Below the pieces are notes generated by a model. That model saw only the letters and a program-made list of their open reading frames with translations, made no database searches and was not told where the DNA came from. A DNA stretch of 64,000 nt, from NCBI RefSeq assembly GCF_001422885.1, contig NZ_LMMZ01000037.1, positions 188,105 to 252,104 of the forward strand, written 5' to 3'. Of this stretch, positions 54,876-63,474 are shown piece after piece. Position numbers and translations under genes: made by a program. Within the stretch, counting starts at the first letter, position 1; each line of letters starts with the position of its first letter. The stretch is from Methylobacterium sp. Leaf104 (GTDB taxonomy: Bacteria; Pseudomonadota; Alphaproteobacteria; Rhizobiales; Beijerinckiaceae).

Positions 54876-55335
54876 AGCGTGAGTCCTTCCCATAATCAGG
54901 CGCCGGCCACGCAGCACCCTCCAGCATGATGATCGTCGCGGCGTGCCCGACGGGCAGGCCTCGATCTGTTGCCCGCTCTGTGCGAGTCCCGATTGAACGA
55001 CAGATGAACTGCCGCGCAGGCCCGGGCGCGCGATCGCAGCCGAAGACCGGAAGGAAGCGCGCGGCGCGACGCTGACCAAGTTGGCGGACAGGGGCCTGTC
55101 CTCTCGCCTGATCGCGTCACGGGTTGCCGTATAGCCGGTCTGCGGGCGGGCGGTCTCTAACATGGTGACAAATCGCGGCAAAGGTTACATGGCACGCCAC
55201 ACGGGGTGGATAACCCTTTCCCGGTGGATACCCTGTCCCATCCCGGCATGGCGCAGGGGCGTCCGTCCGGTAAAACCGAAGTCCCGCTTAGCGTTCGGCC
55301 GGTGGAACGTTGTTGAAGAAAAGGGGCATTCATCC
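54876..55335. promoter_or_regulatory. Divergent promoter region between gap and the DUF4164 gene
   Basis: This 460-bp gap has no supported gene. It must hold the gap promoter on the minus strand and the DUF4164-zapA promoter on the plus strand. A direct repeat, ggtggataaccctttcccggtggatacc-like (two ggtggata copies near 55206 and 55223), lies on the zapA side. No clear -35/-10 pair stands out. Confidence 0.3.
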
Positions 55336-55617
55336 GTGAGCCAGACCATCGATCTGGCGCTGCAGCGCCTGGAGGCCGTGCTCTCCCGCCTGGAGGTCGC
55401 CGTCACCCAGCGCTTCGAGGCCGAGCGTGACCCGAGCGACCTCGAGACCGAGCTGGCGATCATGGGTGAAGATCGGGCGCGACTCGCCGCCGAACTCGAT
55501 GCCGCGAGCGCCCGCCTCGCCGAAGTCGAGGCGACCGCCGCAGATGTCGACCACCGCCTCGGGCGGGCGATCGATGCCGTCGAGGGCATGCTGGCCCCGT
55601 CCCACGGCAGCCGCTAA
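55336..55617 (+). CDS. DUF4164 coiled-coil protein
   Basis: This 93-residue protein starts at a GTG (SQTIDLALQRLEAVLSRLEV...). It is almost wholly coiled coil, with heptads through LETELAIMGEDRARLAAELDAASARLAEVEA and a C-terminal IDAVEGML. This is the DUF4164 pattern, found in Hyphomicrobiales directly upstream of zapA. It probably acts with ZapA or FtsZ, but that rests on gene order alone. Confidence 0.8.
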   Translation: MSQTIDLALQRLEAVLSRLEVAVTQRFEAERDPSDLETELAIMGEDRARLAAELDAASARLAEVEATAADVDHRLGRAIDAVEGMLAPSHGSR

Positions 55618-55652
55618 CCCATGAAATCCAACGCTTCAGCGATCCGAAACCG

Positions 55653-56012
55653 ATGCCTCAGATCAACGTCACCATCGACGGCAAGAACTACCGGATGGCC
55701 TGCGCCGACGGCGAGGAGGCACACCTTACCGCCCTCGCCGAGGGGCTCGACGGACGCATTACCGAGATGCGCCGATCCTTCGGCGAGATCGGTGACATGC
55801 GCCTCCACGTGATGGCGGCTCTGATGCAGGCGGATGAATTGCAGGAAGCGCAGGGGCGTCTCGCTGCCCTGGAGCAAGAGGTCGCCGCCCTCCGGGCGAC
55901 GGTGGAAACGGGCGAGTCCTTGCGTGCGGCCGAGGAGGAACGGCTCGCGGAAGGCCTGGTGCGTTGCGCCGAGCGGATCGAGCGCCTCGCGCATGTCATT
56001 TCCGCGGGGTGA
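55653..56012 (+). CDS. zapA: Cell division protein ZapA
   Basis: This 119-residue protein opens MPQINVTIDGKNYRMACADGEE, the beta-hairpin head of ZapA, followed by HLTALAEGLDGRITEMR and a long C-terminal coiled coil. ZapA tetramers bundle FtsZ filaments at the division site. It sits 35 bases after the DUF4164 gene and directly before the 6S RNA. Confidence 0.92.
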   Translation: MPQINVTIDGKNYRMACADGEEAHLTALAEGLDGRITEMRRSFGEIGDMRLHVMAALMQADELQEAQGRLAALEQEVAALRATVETGESLRAAEEERLAEGLVRCAERIERLAHVISAG

Positions 56013-56034
56013 AACCGCAGCGGCCGGAATTCCG

Positions 56035-56173
56035 CCAGGCGACGAGGCGCCCCCCTGGCGCTCCCCGTAGGCCGACGCTACATGGGGATAGCGGGGCTGC
56101 CGGGTCCGTCAGGAGAACTTTTCCCCGGGGCCTTATCGACTCCCCAGGGAGCTGTCCCTGGCCTCGTCCCTGG
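56035..56173 (+). ncRNA. ssrS: 6S RNA
   Basis: The zapA-fau gap is the standard location of 6S RNA, which mimics open promoter DNA and binds RNA polymerase holoenzyme. The ends pair: ccagg-c-gacgaggc (56035-56048) with gcctcgtc-cctgg (56161-56173). Inside lies a GGTCCGTCaggaGAActtttCC segment that resembles the E. coli 6S right-hand stem (GGTCCGTCCGAGAAGCC), facing CCCC/GGGG helices around a large internal loop. Exact ends may be a few bases further out. Confidence 0.75.
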
Positions 56174-56237
56174 ACTTGGCCAACACGGCGCCCACCTACA
56201 TTGTAGGTTTCCCGGGATCGACACTCCAACGGCTCAC

Positions 56238-56846
56238 GTGGCTCCGCACTCAGACCCCTTTCCCGCCGGACATGCCATCTCCGCCCACAAGGCGGCTCTT
56301 CGGGCCGAGGCCCTGGCCCGCCGCGACGCCCTCCCCGAGGAGGATCGCCGTACCGGCTCGGTGCGCATCGCCACGACGGTGATGGCCATCGGCGCACTGG
56401 CCGAAGCCGGGATCGTCGGAGCGTTCTGGCCGATCCGCAGCGAGGTCGATCCTCGTCCGCTCGCTCGCCTGCTATTCGCGCGCGGACAGCGCATCGCCCT
56501 GCCCAAGGTCACGCCCGAGGGACTCGTCTTTCGCGAATGGCGCGAAGGCGAGACGCTGGTCGCTGGGCGCTTTGGTCTCAGCGAACCGAACGACGTCCTG
56601 CCGCCCCTCGATCCCACGGCGTTGATCGTCCCGCTGGCGGCCTATGACCGACGCGGCCATCGCATCGGCTACGGACGCGGCTACTATGACCAGGCCATCG
56701 AGCGCCTGTCCCGGAATGGTCCGGTGCTGACGATCGGCGTGGCCTTTTCGGTCCAGGCGGTGGATGAAGTCCCCTCTGAGCCGCACGATCAGCCGCTCGA
56801 TCATCTCGTCACCGAAGCGGGCCCGGTTCCGCTGATACGGACCTGA
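56238..56846 (+). CDS. fau: 5-formyltetrahydrofolate cyclo-ligase
   Basis: This 202-residue enzyme converts 5-formyl-THF to 5,10-methenyl-THF with ATP. It has the N-terminal KAALRAEALARRDAL, the central FWPIRSEVDPRPL, and the ATP-binding motif GYGRGYYDQAIERL (G-x-G-x-G-Y-Y-D). The GTG at 56238 is chosen because upstream in-frame sequence falls inside the 6S RNA. It lies next to zapA and 6S RNA, as in many Proteobacteria. Confidence 0.9.
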   Translation: MAPHSDPFPAGHAISAHKAALRAEALARRDALPEEDRRTGSVRIATTVMAIGALAEAGIVGAFWPIRSEVDPRPLARLLFARGQRIALPKVTPEGLVFREWREGETLVAGRFGLSEPNDVLPPLDPTALIVPLAAYDRRGHRIGYGRGYYDQAIERLSRNGPVLTIGVAFSVQAVDEVPSEPHDQPLDHLVTEAGPVPLIRT

Positions 56847-56855
56847 CTTTCCGCG

Positions 56856-57677
56856 ATGCGCATTCTCTTTCTCGGCGATGTGGTGGGCCGTCCCGGCCGC
56901 ACCGTCATCTCGGACCGTCTTCCCGCCCTCCGCGAGCGCTGGCGCCTCGACTGCGTGGTGATCAACGGCGAGAACGCCGCCGGCGGCTTCGGCCTCACGG
57001 AAGCGATCTGCGACGAACTCCTTCAGGCGGGGGCCGACGCGGTGACCCTCGGCAACCATTCCTTCGATCAGCGCGAGGCCCTCGTCTTCATCCAGCGCCA
57101 GACGCGCCTCGTGAGGCCTGCGAACTATCCGCCGGGCACTCCGGGTCGAGGCGCTACCGTGGTGGAGACCCATAAGGGCGCCCGCGTCCTCGTCCTCAAC
57201 GTCATGGGCCGCCTCTACATGGACGCTCTCGACGATCCGTTCGCCTCGGCCGAGCGCGAACTCTCAGCCTGCCCCCTCGGCGCCGTGGCGGACGCGGTCA
57301 TCGTGGACGTACATGCCGAGGCGACCAGCGAGAAGCAGGCCTTCGGCCACTTTCTCGACGGCCGTGCCAGCCTGGTCGTGGGTACCCACACCCACACGCC
57401 GACCTCGGATCACAGGATCCTGCCTGGCGGCACCGCCTACCTCTCGGACGCCGGCATGTGCGGCGACTACGATTCGATCCTGGGCATGCAGAAGGACGAG
57501 CCACTGCGCCGTTTCCTGCAGAAAACGCCGGGTGCTCGTCTCGAAGCGGCTCAGGGCGAGGGCACGCTCTGCGGCATCGCGATCGAGACCGACGACGCGA
57601 CGGGCTTGGCGAAGAGCGTTGCCGCCGTGCGCCTCGGGCCGCATCTGGAGGAGACCTGGCCGCGGGCGTGGGATTAG
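56856..57677 (+). CDS. YmdB-type (TIGR00282) metallophosphoesterase
   Basis: This 273-residue metallophosphoesterase has metal-binding blocks MRILFLGDVVGRPGR, VINGENAAGGFGLT, TLGNHSFDQ and VVGTHTHTPTSDHRILPGGTAYLSDAGMCG. Bacillus YmdB hydrolyses 2',3'-cyclic nucleotides, in particular cAMP, and affects biofilm behaviour. It follows fau by nine bases, the same arrangement as in other alphaproteobacteria. Confidence 0.9.
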   Translation: MRILFLGDVVGRPGRTVISDRLPALRERWRLDCVVINGENAAGGFGLTEAICDELLQAGADAVTLGNHSFDQREALVFIQRQTRLVRPANYPPGTPGRGATVVETHKGARVLVLNVMGRLYMDALDDPFASAERELSACPLGAVADAVIVDVHAEATSEKQAFGHFLDGRASLVVGTHTHTPTSDHRILPGGTAYLSDAGMCGDYDSILGMQKDEPLRRFLQKTPGARLEAAQGEGTLCGIAIETDDATGLAKSVAAVRLGPHLEETWPRAWD

Positions 57678-57815
57678 CCGGCGCAACGGGCAACCATCCA
57701 CGGCCCGACGCCACTGGCGACTTGATCGGTGCCGAACCACCCTGCAATGTGCCGGCGCGTCCGCGCGCTCGCTGCGCCGGGCCGCCAGTTCCGCGTTGAG
57801 AGTGTGCCCGAGCCG

Positions 57816-58811
57816 ATGGCGACCCCACCCGCACCCGCGACGATCGCCAAGCCAGGCATCTATCTCGTCCGGATGCTGGTCTTCCTGATCCTGGTCGGGT
57901 TCCTCGCCTTCGTCCTGTTCCGTCAGATCACGCCGGCCTTCCTGGCCAATCCGGGATTGAACGGGCTCATCCTCGGCGTCCTGCTCATCGCCGTCCTGCT
58001 CGCTTTCGGGCAGGTGGTGCGGCTCTATCGCGAGGCGAACTACGTCAACGCCGTCGCGGCCGGCGAGAGCCCGGGCCGGCCGCCGTCCCTGATGGCACCG
58101 CTGGCACCCGCCATCGCCGCCCGGCACGACGGGACGACCCTGCCCACCAACCGTGCCTTCCTCGACACCGCGGCAGCCCGCCTCGACGAGGGCCGGGAGA
58201 TCCTCCGCTACGTCTCGGGTCTCCTCATCCTGCTGGGCCTCCTCGGCACGTTCTGGGGCCTCATCGACACACTGAGCGCGGTCGGCTCGGTGATCAGGAC
58301 CATGCGTGGCGGCGGCGAGGCCGCGGCGATGTTCGACGAGTTGAAGAACGGCCTCGCGGTGCCACTCTCCGGCATCGGCCTCGCCTTCTCGGCCTCCCTG
58401 TTCGGCCTCGCGAGCTCGCTGATCATCGGCTTCCTCGACCTGCAGGCCGGGCAGGCGCATGCGCGCTTCCACAACGAGCTGGAGGACTGGCTCCTCTCCG
58501 GCGAAATACCGCAAGGTCGTGTCGAGGTCGCGGCCCCGGCGAAGGCGCAAGCCGCGCCACTTCCGACACAGGACCCGGCCAGCGCCCGCGAACTGAAAGA
58601 GGCCGTGGACCGCCTGACCAGCGTGGTGGCGGAGGGCGCCAACGGGCGGGTCGCCACCCAGGCCATGACGAATCTGGCGGAAGGCATCCAGGGGCTCGTG
58701 CAGCACATGCGGGCCGAGCAGCAGATGATTCGCGACTGGGTCGAGGCGCAGGCGACCCGCGAGCGCGAGCTGAAGCAGGTGCTCGAGCGCCTGGGCCGCG
58801 AGCGGACCTGA
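57816..58811 (+). CDS. MotA/TolQ/ExbB-like proton channel protein
   Basis: This 331-residue protein has helices near 14-35, 45-65, 130-155 and 185-210. The last two carry the stator-family signatures GLLGTFWGLIDTLSAVG and VPLSGIGLAFSASLFGLASSLIIG. A cytoplasmic coiled tail follows (about 250-331). It resembles MotA, TolQ, ExbB and ZorA. It precedes a MotB-like gene by one base and no flagellar genes are nearby, so it is likely one half of a non-flagellar ion-driven complex. An upstream GTG (57804) could also serve as start. Confidence 0.8.
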   Translation: MATPPAPATIAKPGIYLVRMLVFLILVGFLAFVLFRQITPAFLANPGLNGLILGVLLIAVLLAFGQVVRLYREANYVNAVAAGESPGRPPSLMAPLAPAIAARHDGTTLPTNRAFLDTAAARLDEGREILRYVSGLLILLGLLGTFWGLIDTLSAVGSVIRTMRGGGEAAAMFDELKNGLAVPLSGIGLAFSASLFGLASSLIIGFLDLQAGQAHARFHNELEDWLLSGEIPQGRVEVAAPAKAQAAPLPTQDPASARELKEAVDRLTSVVAEGANGRVATQAMTNLAEGIQGLVQHMRAEQQMIRDWVEAQATRERELKQVLERLGRERT

Positions 58812-58812
58812 G

Positions 58813-59826
58813 ATGGCCTCGACGCGCGGTCGCCGCGACCGGAGCCTGAACGTCTGGCCGGGATACGTCGACGCCCTGGCGACGCTGCTGCTCGCCGTCG
58901 TCTTCCTGCTCACGATCTTCGTGGTCGGCCAGTTCTTCCTGTCCCAGGAGCTCAGCGGCCGCGATTCGGTGCTGACCCGCCTCAACCGCCAGATCTCCGA
59001 CCTGACGGAGCTGCTGGCCCTCGAGCGCTCGACCCGAAAGACGCAGGAGGAGCAGGCCTCGTCGCTGCGCAGCACCCTGCTGGGAACGCAGGCCGAGCGG
59101 GACCGCCTGAAGTCCCAGGCCGAGGCGTCGGAGAGCTCGGCCGGGCGCCAGGGCGAGGTCGACCGGCAGTTGGCGGCGGAGCGGGCGAACACGGCCCGGG
59201 CCGTCTCGCAGATCGACCTGCTGAACGAGCAGATCGCGGCGATGCGGCGGCAGCTCGCGGCGCTGGAGGATGCCCTCGCCGCATCCGAGACCCGGGACCG
59301 CGAGAGCCAGGCCCGAATCGCCGATCTCGGCAGCCGCCTGAACGTGGCCCTTGCCCAGAAGGTGCAGGAGCTGGCGCGGTACCGCTCGGACTTCTTCGGC
59401 CGCCTGCGCCAGATCCTCGGCAACCGGCAGGACATCCGCATCGTCGGCGACCGCTTCGTGCTGCAATCCGAGGTGCTGTTCCCGGCCGGCTCCGCCAGCC
59501 TGAAACCGGAGGCCGGTCCCGAGCTCGACCGCATCGCCGGCGCGATTCTCGACCTCGCCAAGCAGATCCCGGCCGACATTCCCTGGGTGCTGCGCATCGA
59601 CGGCCATACCGATGCCCGGCCGATCGCCAGTGCGCAGTTCCCGTCGAACTGGGCTCTCTCGGCGGCGCGCGCCATTGCGGTGGTCCAAGCCATGGTCGCC
59701 AAGGGCATCCCGCCCCAGCACCTCCTCGCGGCCGCCTTCGGCGAGTTCCAGCCCATCGAGGCCGGCACCACCGAGGAGGCCTATGCCCGCAACCGCCGCA
59801 TCGAGATGAAGCTCACCGAGCGCTGA
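58813..59826 (+). CDS. MotB/OmpA-domain stator partner with long coiled coil
   Basis: This 337-residue protein starts SLNVWPGYVDALATLLLAVVF: one N-terminal membrane helix with the channel aspartate Asp20, equivalent to Asp32 of MotB. An unusually long periplasmic coiled coil spans about 45-190 (LTRLNRQISDLTELLALERST...). The C-terminal OmpA domain (about 205-337) has LFPAGSASLKPEAGPELDRI, RIDGHTDARPI and NWALSAARAIAVVQ for peptidoglycan binding. With the preceding gene it should form a proton-driven stator anchored in the wall. Function is unassigned. Confidence 0.83.
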   Translation: MASTRGRRDRSLNVWPGYVDALATLLLAVVFLLTIFVVGQFFLSQELSGRDSVLTRLNRQISDLTELLALERSTRKTQEEQASSLRSTLLGTQAERDRLKSQAEASESSAGRQGEVDRQLAAERANTARAVSQIDLLNEQIAAMRRQLAALEDALAASETRDRESQARIADLGSRLNVALAQKVQELARYRSDFFGRLRQILGNRQDIRIVGDRFVLQSEVLFPAGSASLKPEAGPELDRIAGAILDLAKQIPADIPWVLRIDGHTDARPIASAQFPSNWALSAARAIAVVQAMVAKGIPPQHLLAAAFGEFQPIEAGTTEEAYARNRRIEMKLTER

Positions 59827-59835
59827 GCCTGCGTC

Positions 59836-60213
59836 TCACTTCACGATCCGGTCGAGCCGGTTGTTGACGAAGAAGTACAGCTCCTTCGCACCGGGCTCGT
59901 TGTAGAGCACCTGCACCTCGCGGCCGGCGCGCCCCTCTCCCACCAGCACATCGGTGGGTGGCTTGCCCTTCAGCCGGACGAGGTCGCACTCGCCGATGCC
60001 GATCTCGATCGCGGCGGCTCCGACCGGTGCCGGCGCGGTGCAGGTCCCCTCCCCGGTCAGGACCGGACCCTGGAAGGTCGGTGCCGGCACGGGCTTGGGC
60101 AGGGCGACCGGGATCGGAGCGGGCGCCGCGCGCTCGGTGCTGGAACAGGCGGACAGGCCACCGGCCGCCAGAGCAGCCAGCACGATCAGGCGCGGTCGTT
60201 TCGAAACGGGCAA
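59836..60213 (-). CDS. Small lipoprotein
   Basis: This 125-residue protein starts at a TTG, which is preceded by GAGGA at good distance. The signal peptide RLIVLAALAAGGLSAC ends in the lipobox LSAC, so the cysteine is lipidated. The mature domain (FQGPVLTGEGTCTAPAPVGAAAIEIGIGECDLVRLKG) is conserved-looking and ends in a basic RLDRIVK. No named family. It lies 10 bases downstream of the carboxypeptidase gene and converges with the stator pair. Confidence 0.7.
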   Translation of the reverse strand: MPVSKRPRLIVLAALAAGGLSACSSTERAAPAPIPVALPKPVPAPTFQGPVLTGEGTCTAPAPVGAAAIEIGIGECDLVRLKGKPPTDVLVGEGRAGREVQVLYNEPGAKELYFFVNNRLDRIVK

Positions 60214-60223
60214 GGCAGGATCC

Positions 60224-61777
60224 TCAGCGCTGAGCGGGATTCCGCGCGCTGAGCGCGGCCGCGTAGAGAGCCGCCGCGTCCCGATGGAACGCGGCGCGCG
60301 AATCGGGCCGGGAATAGAACATGTGACCACCCGGGTACACGGCGAGGTCGAGGCGTCCGCCGCCATAGGCCGGCATCTGGTCGATCAGGAGCTTCGACGC
60401 GAAGTACGGTGTGACGAGGTCGGTGTACCCATGGGCGACCAGCACGCGCATGTTGCCGTCGAGGGCCAGCACGCCGCGCAGGGCACCGAGGGATTCGGGC
60501 GCCGAACGCCCTCCACCCCAGGACCAGCCTCGGTTCACGGCGCCGTTGAGCAGTTCGTAGCGCAGGTCCGGCACCCGGTAGTTCAGGGTGTCGTTGTAGA
60601 GCGCGATCATCGCGCTGGTCAGCGGGGCTTGAAGCCCGGTGAGCAGCGGATCCTCGAAACCCGAATGGGCGGCATTGGGGTCGGGGTCCCAGCCGGTCAC
60701 GCCGGTGTCGTAGGCACTGGCGACCCGCCCGGTGTCTCGGCCGATCTCGCGCTGGACGCTCTGGCCGGAGAGCCGCCCGGCCTGGCGCCGGACGAAGCTC
60801 GGGTCGAGCCCGGTCAGGGCGCCGACCCGGTCGCCCAGCCGTGCCACGGCGGCGCCGTCGGACGGCCCCTTGAGGAGATCGGCGAGGTACGGTCCGGTGG
60901 CATAGGCCTCCGCGTCCGCCATGGTCTCGCGCGTCGGCGTGCCGCCCGCCCGCTCGATGGCCGCGGCGGCAAAGGACGGCAGCTTGATCACGTGGCCCCA
61001 GGGCGTGGTGCGGGGCGCCTGCAGCCAGGCGAAGTCGAGCACGGGCGAGAGCAGAACCATGCCGGACAGACCGACGCCGATCTCCTCCTGGAGCTTCGAG
61101 GCGATCAGCGGCCCCCGAAAGCCACCGTAGCTCTCGCCCACGTAGAATTTCGGCGCCGCCATGCGGTCGTTGGTCCGCAGCCAGCGGGCGATGGCCGAAG
61201 CGAGCACGGACGCATCGGCATCGACGCTCCAGTAGCGCTTGGCGTCGCCATCGGCCGCACGGCTGTAGCCGGTGCCCACGGGGTCGATGAACACGAGGTC
61301 GGTGAAGTCGAGCCAGGTCCCGTCGTTCGGCACCAGGCCGATCGGCGCCGAGGGGCTGATGCTGGCGCCTTCTACCGGCAGGCGCCAGGGCCCGATCGCC
61401 CCGATATTGAGGTAGGCCGACGCGGCGCCCGGTCCGCCGTTCACCGCAAAGGTCACGGGGCGGGCCGAGTCGCTCTTCTTGCCGCCTGCCGGGCTGGCCA
61501 GCGTGTACGCGATGAAGGCGATCTCCGCCTGGAGCTTCCCGGCCTCGTCGACGAGCGGCAGGCTTCCGGCCCGGGCGGTGAAGGCGAGCGCTCGACCGTC
61601 CGGCAGCGTGACGCTGTGCTCGGTGACGGCGTCCGCCGGGAGTTTCCCACCCTGGGTGCCGCGGGGCTCGGGCGCCTTTCGTGCTTCGGCCGGCCGCTCG
61701 CCCTGCGGTGCAGGTTGCGCCTGAAGCGGCGGTGCGGCGAGAAGCAGGGCCGCGAGGCCGATGGCGAGACGTCTCAT
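60224..61777 (-). CDS. Exported S10-family serine carboxypeptidase
   Basis: This 517-residue protein has a signal peptide (MRRLAIGLAALLLAAPPLQAQ) and a full alpha/beta-hydrolase peptidase domain. The substrate loop is FAVNGGPGAASAYLN, the serine is in GESYGG (FYVGESYGGFRGP), the aspartate is near LDGNMRVLVAHGYTDLVTP and the histidine is in YPGGHMFYSR. DPVGTGYS is also diagnostic of S10. It should act in the periplasm on C-termini of peptides. It is first in a likely operon with the lipoprotein. Confidence 0.88.
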   Translation of the reverse strand: MRRLAIGLAALLLAAPPLQAQPAPQGERPAEARKAPEPRGTQGGKLPADAVTEHSVTLPDGRALAFTARAGSLPLVDEAGKLQAEIAFIAYTLASPAGGKKSDSARPVTFAVNGGPGAASAYLNIGAIGPWRLPVEGASISPSAPIGLVPNDGTWLDFTDLVFIDPVGTGYSRAADGDAKRYWSVDADASVLASAIARWLRTNDRMAAPKFYVGESYGGFRGPLIASKLQEEIGVGLSGMVLLSPVLDFAWLQAPRTTPWGHVIKLPSFAAAAIERAGGTPTRETMADAEAYATGPYLADLLKGPSDGAAVARLGDRVGALTGLDPSFVRRQAGRLSGQSVQREIGRDTGRVASAYDTGVTGWDPDPNAAHSGFEDPLLTGLQAPLTSAMIALYNDTLNYRVPDLRYELLNGAVNRGWSWGGGRSAPESLGALRGVLALDGNMRVLVAHGYTDLVTPYFASKLLIDQMPAYGGGRLDLAVYPGGHMFYSRPDSRAAFHRDAAALYAAALSARNPAQR

Positions 61778-61817
61778 GGCGTTTCCTCTCGGCGATCGTT
61801 GGAAGGCGGCAGCGCCG

Positions 61818-62288
61818 TCAGGCCTTCTTCTGCCAGCGGCCGTCGTCGTCCTGCTGCCAGTAGGCGATCGCATGTCCGGCGGCCTTCGCCTCCTTCCACT
61901 GCTCGCGGGCGCGCAACAGGGCATCCTGGTCGGTGCCTTCGAACAGCACGCAGATGCGGGCGTAATCGGCGGCGTCCGAGGGCAGATCGGCGCCTTCGAC
62001 CAGGAAGCGGATCGACGCGGCGTTCGGGTTGGTGTCCTTCAGGGTCAGCACGACCGGCTGGCTGGCCGCATCGACGTCGCGATCGGTCCCGTGCGGCAGG
62101 AAGCTGTCGTCGCTGTAGGTCCAGAGCTGGTCGTCGAGGGCCTGAAGCCGCTCCTCGCTGGCGGCCTGAATCGCCGCGCGCCACTGGCGCTCCAGCGAGC
62201 GCTCCAGCAGGTTCGGCAGCACCGTCTCGAGGGGCTGGTTCTGGAGATGGTAGAACAGGATCTCGGTCACACCCTGCAAGGTAGTCAT
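61818..62288 (-). CDS. holC: DNA polymerase III subunit chi
   Basis: This 156-residue protein begins TEILFYHLQNQPLETVLPNLLERSLERQWRAAI, the conserved opening of alphaproteobacterial HolC, and ends YWQQDDDGRWQKKA. Other blocks are LDDQLWTYSDDSFLPHG and PNAASIRFLVEGA. Chi links the clamp loader to SSB during replication. I chose the ATG at 62288, which gives the conserved start. Confidence 0.92.
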   Translation of the reverse strand: MTTLQGVTEILFYHLQNQPLETVLPNLLERSLERQWRAAIQAASEERLQALDDQLWTYSDDSFLPHGTDRDVDAASQPVVLTLKDTNPNAASIRFLVEGADLPSDAADYARICVLFEGTDQDALLRAREQWKEAKAAGHAIAYWQQDDDGRWQKKA

Positions 62289-62460
62289 ACGCTGCGCCAA
62301 AGCCAGCGGCATCGCCTTCCACCGCGCCGCTTCCGGCGTGCGGACCCGCGCGTGAAAACCGCGCAGGCGCCTCCCGGGAACAGAACCGGCGGCACGCCCG
62401 TGAGTAAGCGTTCGAGGACGCCGACGGCGATCCGTGCGAACGGGCAGGGAATTGGACAGG

Positions 62461-63474
62461 ATGCGACACCGGAAGGCGCTGCGCGATCAGGTCATGGTCA
62501 TCACCGGGGCCTCGAGCGGCATCGGTCTCGCGACCGCCCGCATGGCCGCGAAGGCCGGGGTCCGGGTCGTCCTGGCGGCGCGCAGCGGCGAAACCCTCGG
62601 GCGCATCGCGCAGGAGATCGAATCCCAGGGCGGTCACGCCGTCGCAATCGCGGCCGACGTCGGCAAGCGCGCCGATGTCCAGGCCGTCGCGGATCGCGCG
62701 ATCGCGGCCTTCGGCGGCTTCGACACCTGGGTCAACGTGGCCGGCCTGACCATCTACGGGCCGCTGAGCAAGGTCTCCGATGCCGACCACGAGCGCCTGC
62801 TCCAGACTAATTTCTGGGGCACGGTCTACGGCGCGCTGATCGCGGCCGATCATCTGCGTGCGCGGGGCGGCAGTATCATCAACATCGGCAGCGTGGCCAG
62901 CGACCTCGCCTTCCCGTTCCAGGGCATGTACTGCGCCAGCAAGCACGCGATCAAAGGGTTCACCGACGCCTTCCGGATGGAGCTGGTCGACGAGGGCGCA
63001 CCGATCTCGGTGACGCTGATCAAGCCCACCTCCATCGATACGCCGTTGCCCCACCGCGCGCGCAACTACATGGACCGTGAGCCGAGTCTGCCGCCCCCGG
63101 TCTACCGGCCGGAGGAGGTGGCGCGCGCGATCCTGCACGCCGCCGTGCATCCCGAGCGGGACATCGTGGTCGGCGGTAGCGGCAAGGCCCTGACCAGCCT
63201 CAAGGAATTCTCTCCCGGCACCTACGACCTGCTGGCGCCCGCGATCATCGCTTTTCAGAAGCGCCGCGAGCCCCCCCGCGACCCGGACGGTGCGCTGTAC
63301 GCACCGGGACAGGACGGCGAGACGCACGGCGATCAGCCCGGCCACGTCCGGCGCACCAGCGTTTACACGCGGACGTCCCTCCACCCGGCCGCGACGGCGG
63401 TCCGACTCGGCCTGGGGCTCGCCGCGACCGCCTTTCTCGCTCGGCAGAACCGGCGCCGCCGGCGCTCGCTCTGA
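62461..63474 (+). CDS. Short-chain dehydrogenase/reductase with C-terminal extension
   Basis: This 337-residue SDR has the nucleotide-binding motif VITGASSGIGLATA, NVAG, the catalytic Ser in NIGSVASD and YCASK (Tyr-x-x-x-Lys). Beyond residue 250 is an extension not needed for the classical fold, ending in a basic, hydrophobic tail (LGLGLAATAFLARQNRRRRR) that could be a membrane anchor. Substrate is unknown. Its stop overlaps the next gene's start (TGATG). Confidence 0.85.
   Translation: MRHRKALRDQVMVITGASSGIGLATARMAAKAGVRVVLAARSGETLGRIAQEIESQGGHAVAIAADVGKRADVQAVADRAIAAFGGFDTWVNVAGLTIYGPLSKVSDADHERLLQTNFWGTVYGALIAADHLRARGGSIINIGSVASDLAFPFQGMYCASKHAIKGFTDAFRMELVDEGAPISVTLIKPTSIDTPLPHRARNYMDREPSLPPPVYRPEEVARAILHAAVHPERDIVVGGSGKALTSLKEFSPGTYDLLAPAIIAFQKRREPPRDPDGALYAPGQDGETHGDQPGHVRRTSVYTRTSLHPAATAVRLGLGLAATAFLARQNRRRRRSL

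Noticed and set aside
57816-59826. Zorya anti-phage system (ZorA/ZorB-like pair)
   Set aside because: The pair resembles ZorAB in architecture, but no ZorC, ZorD or ZorE follows and the surrounding genes are housekeeping.
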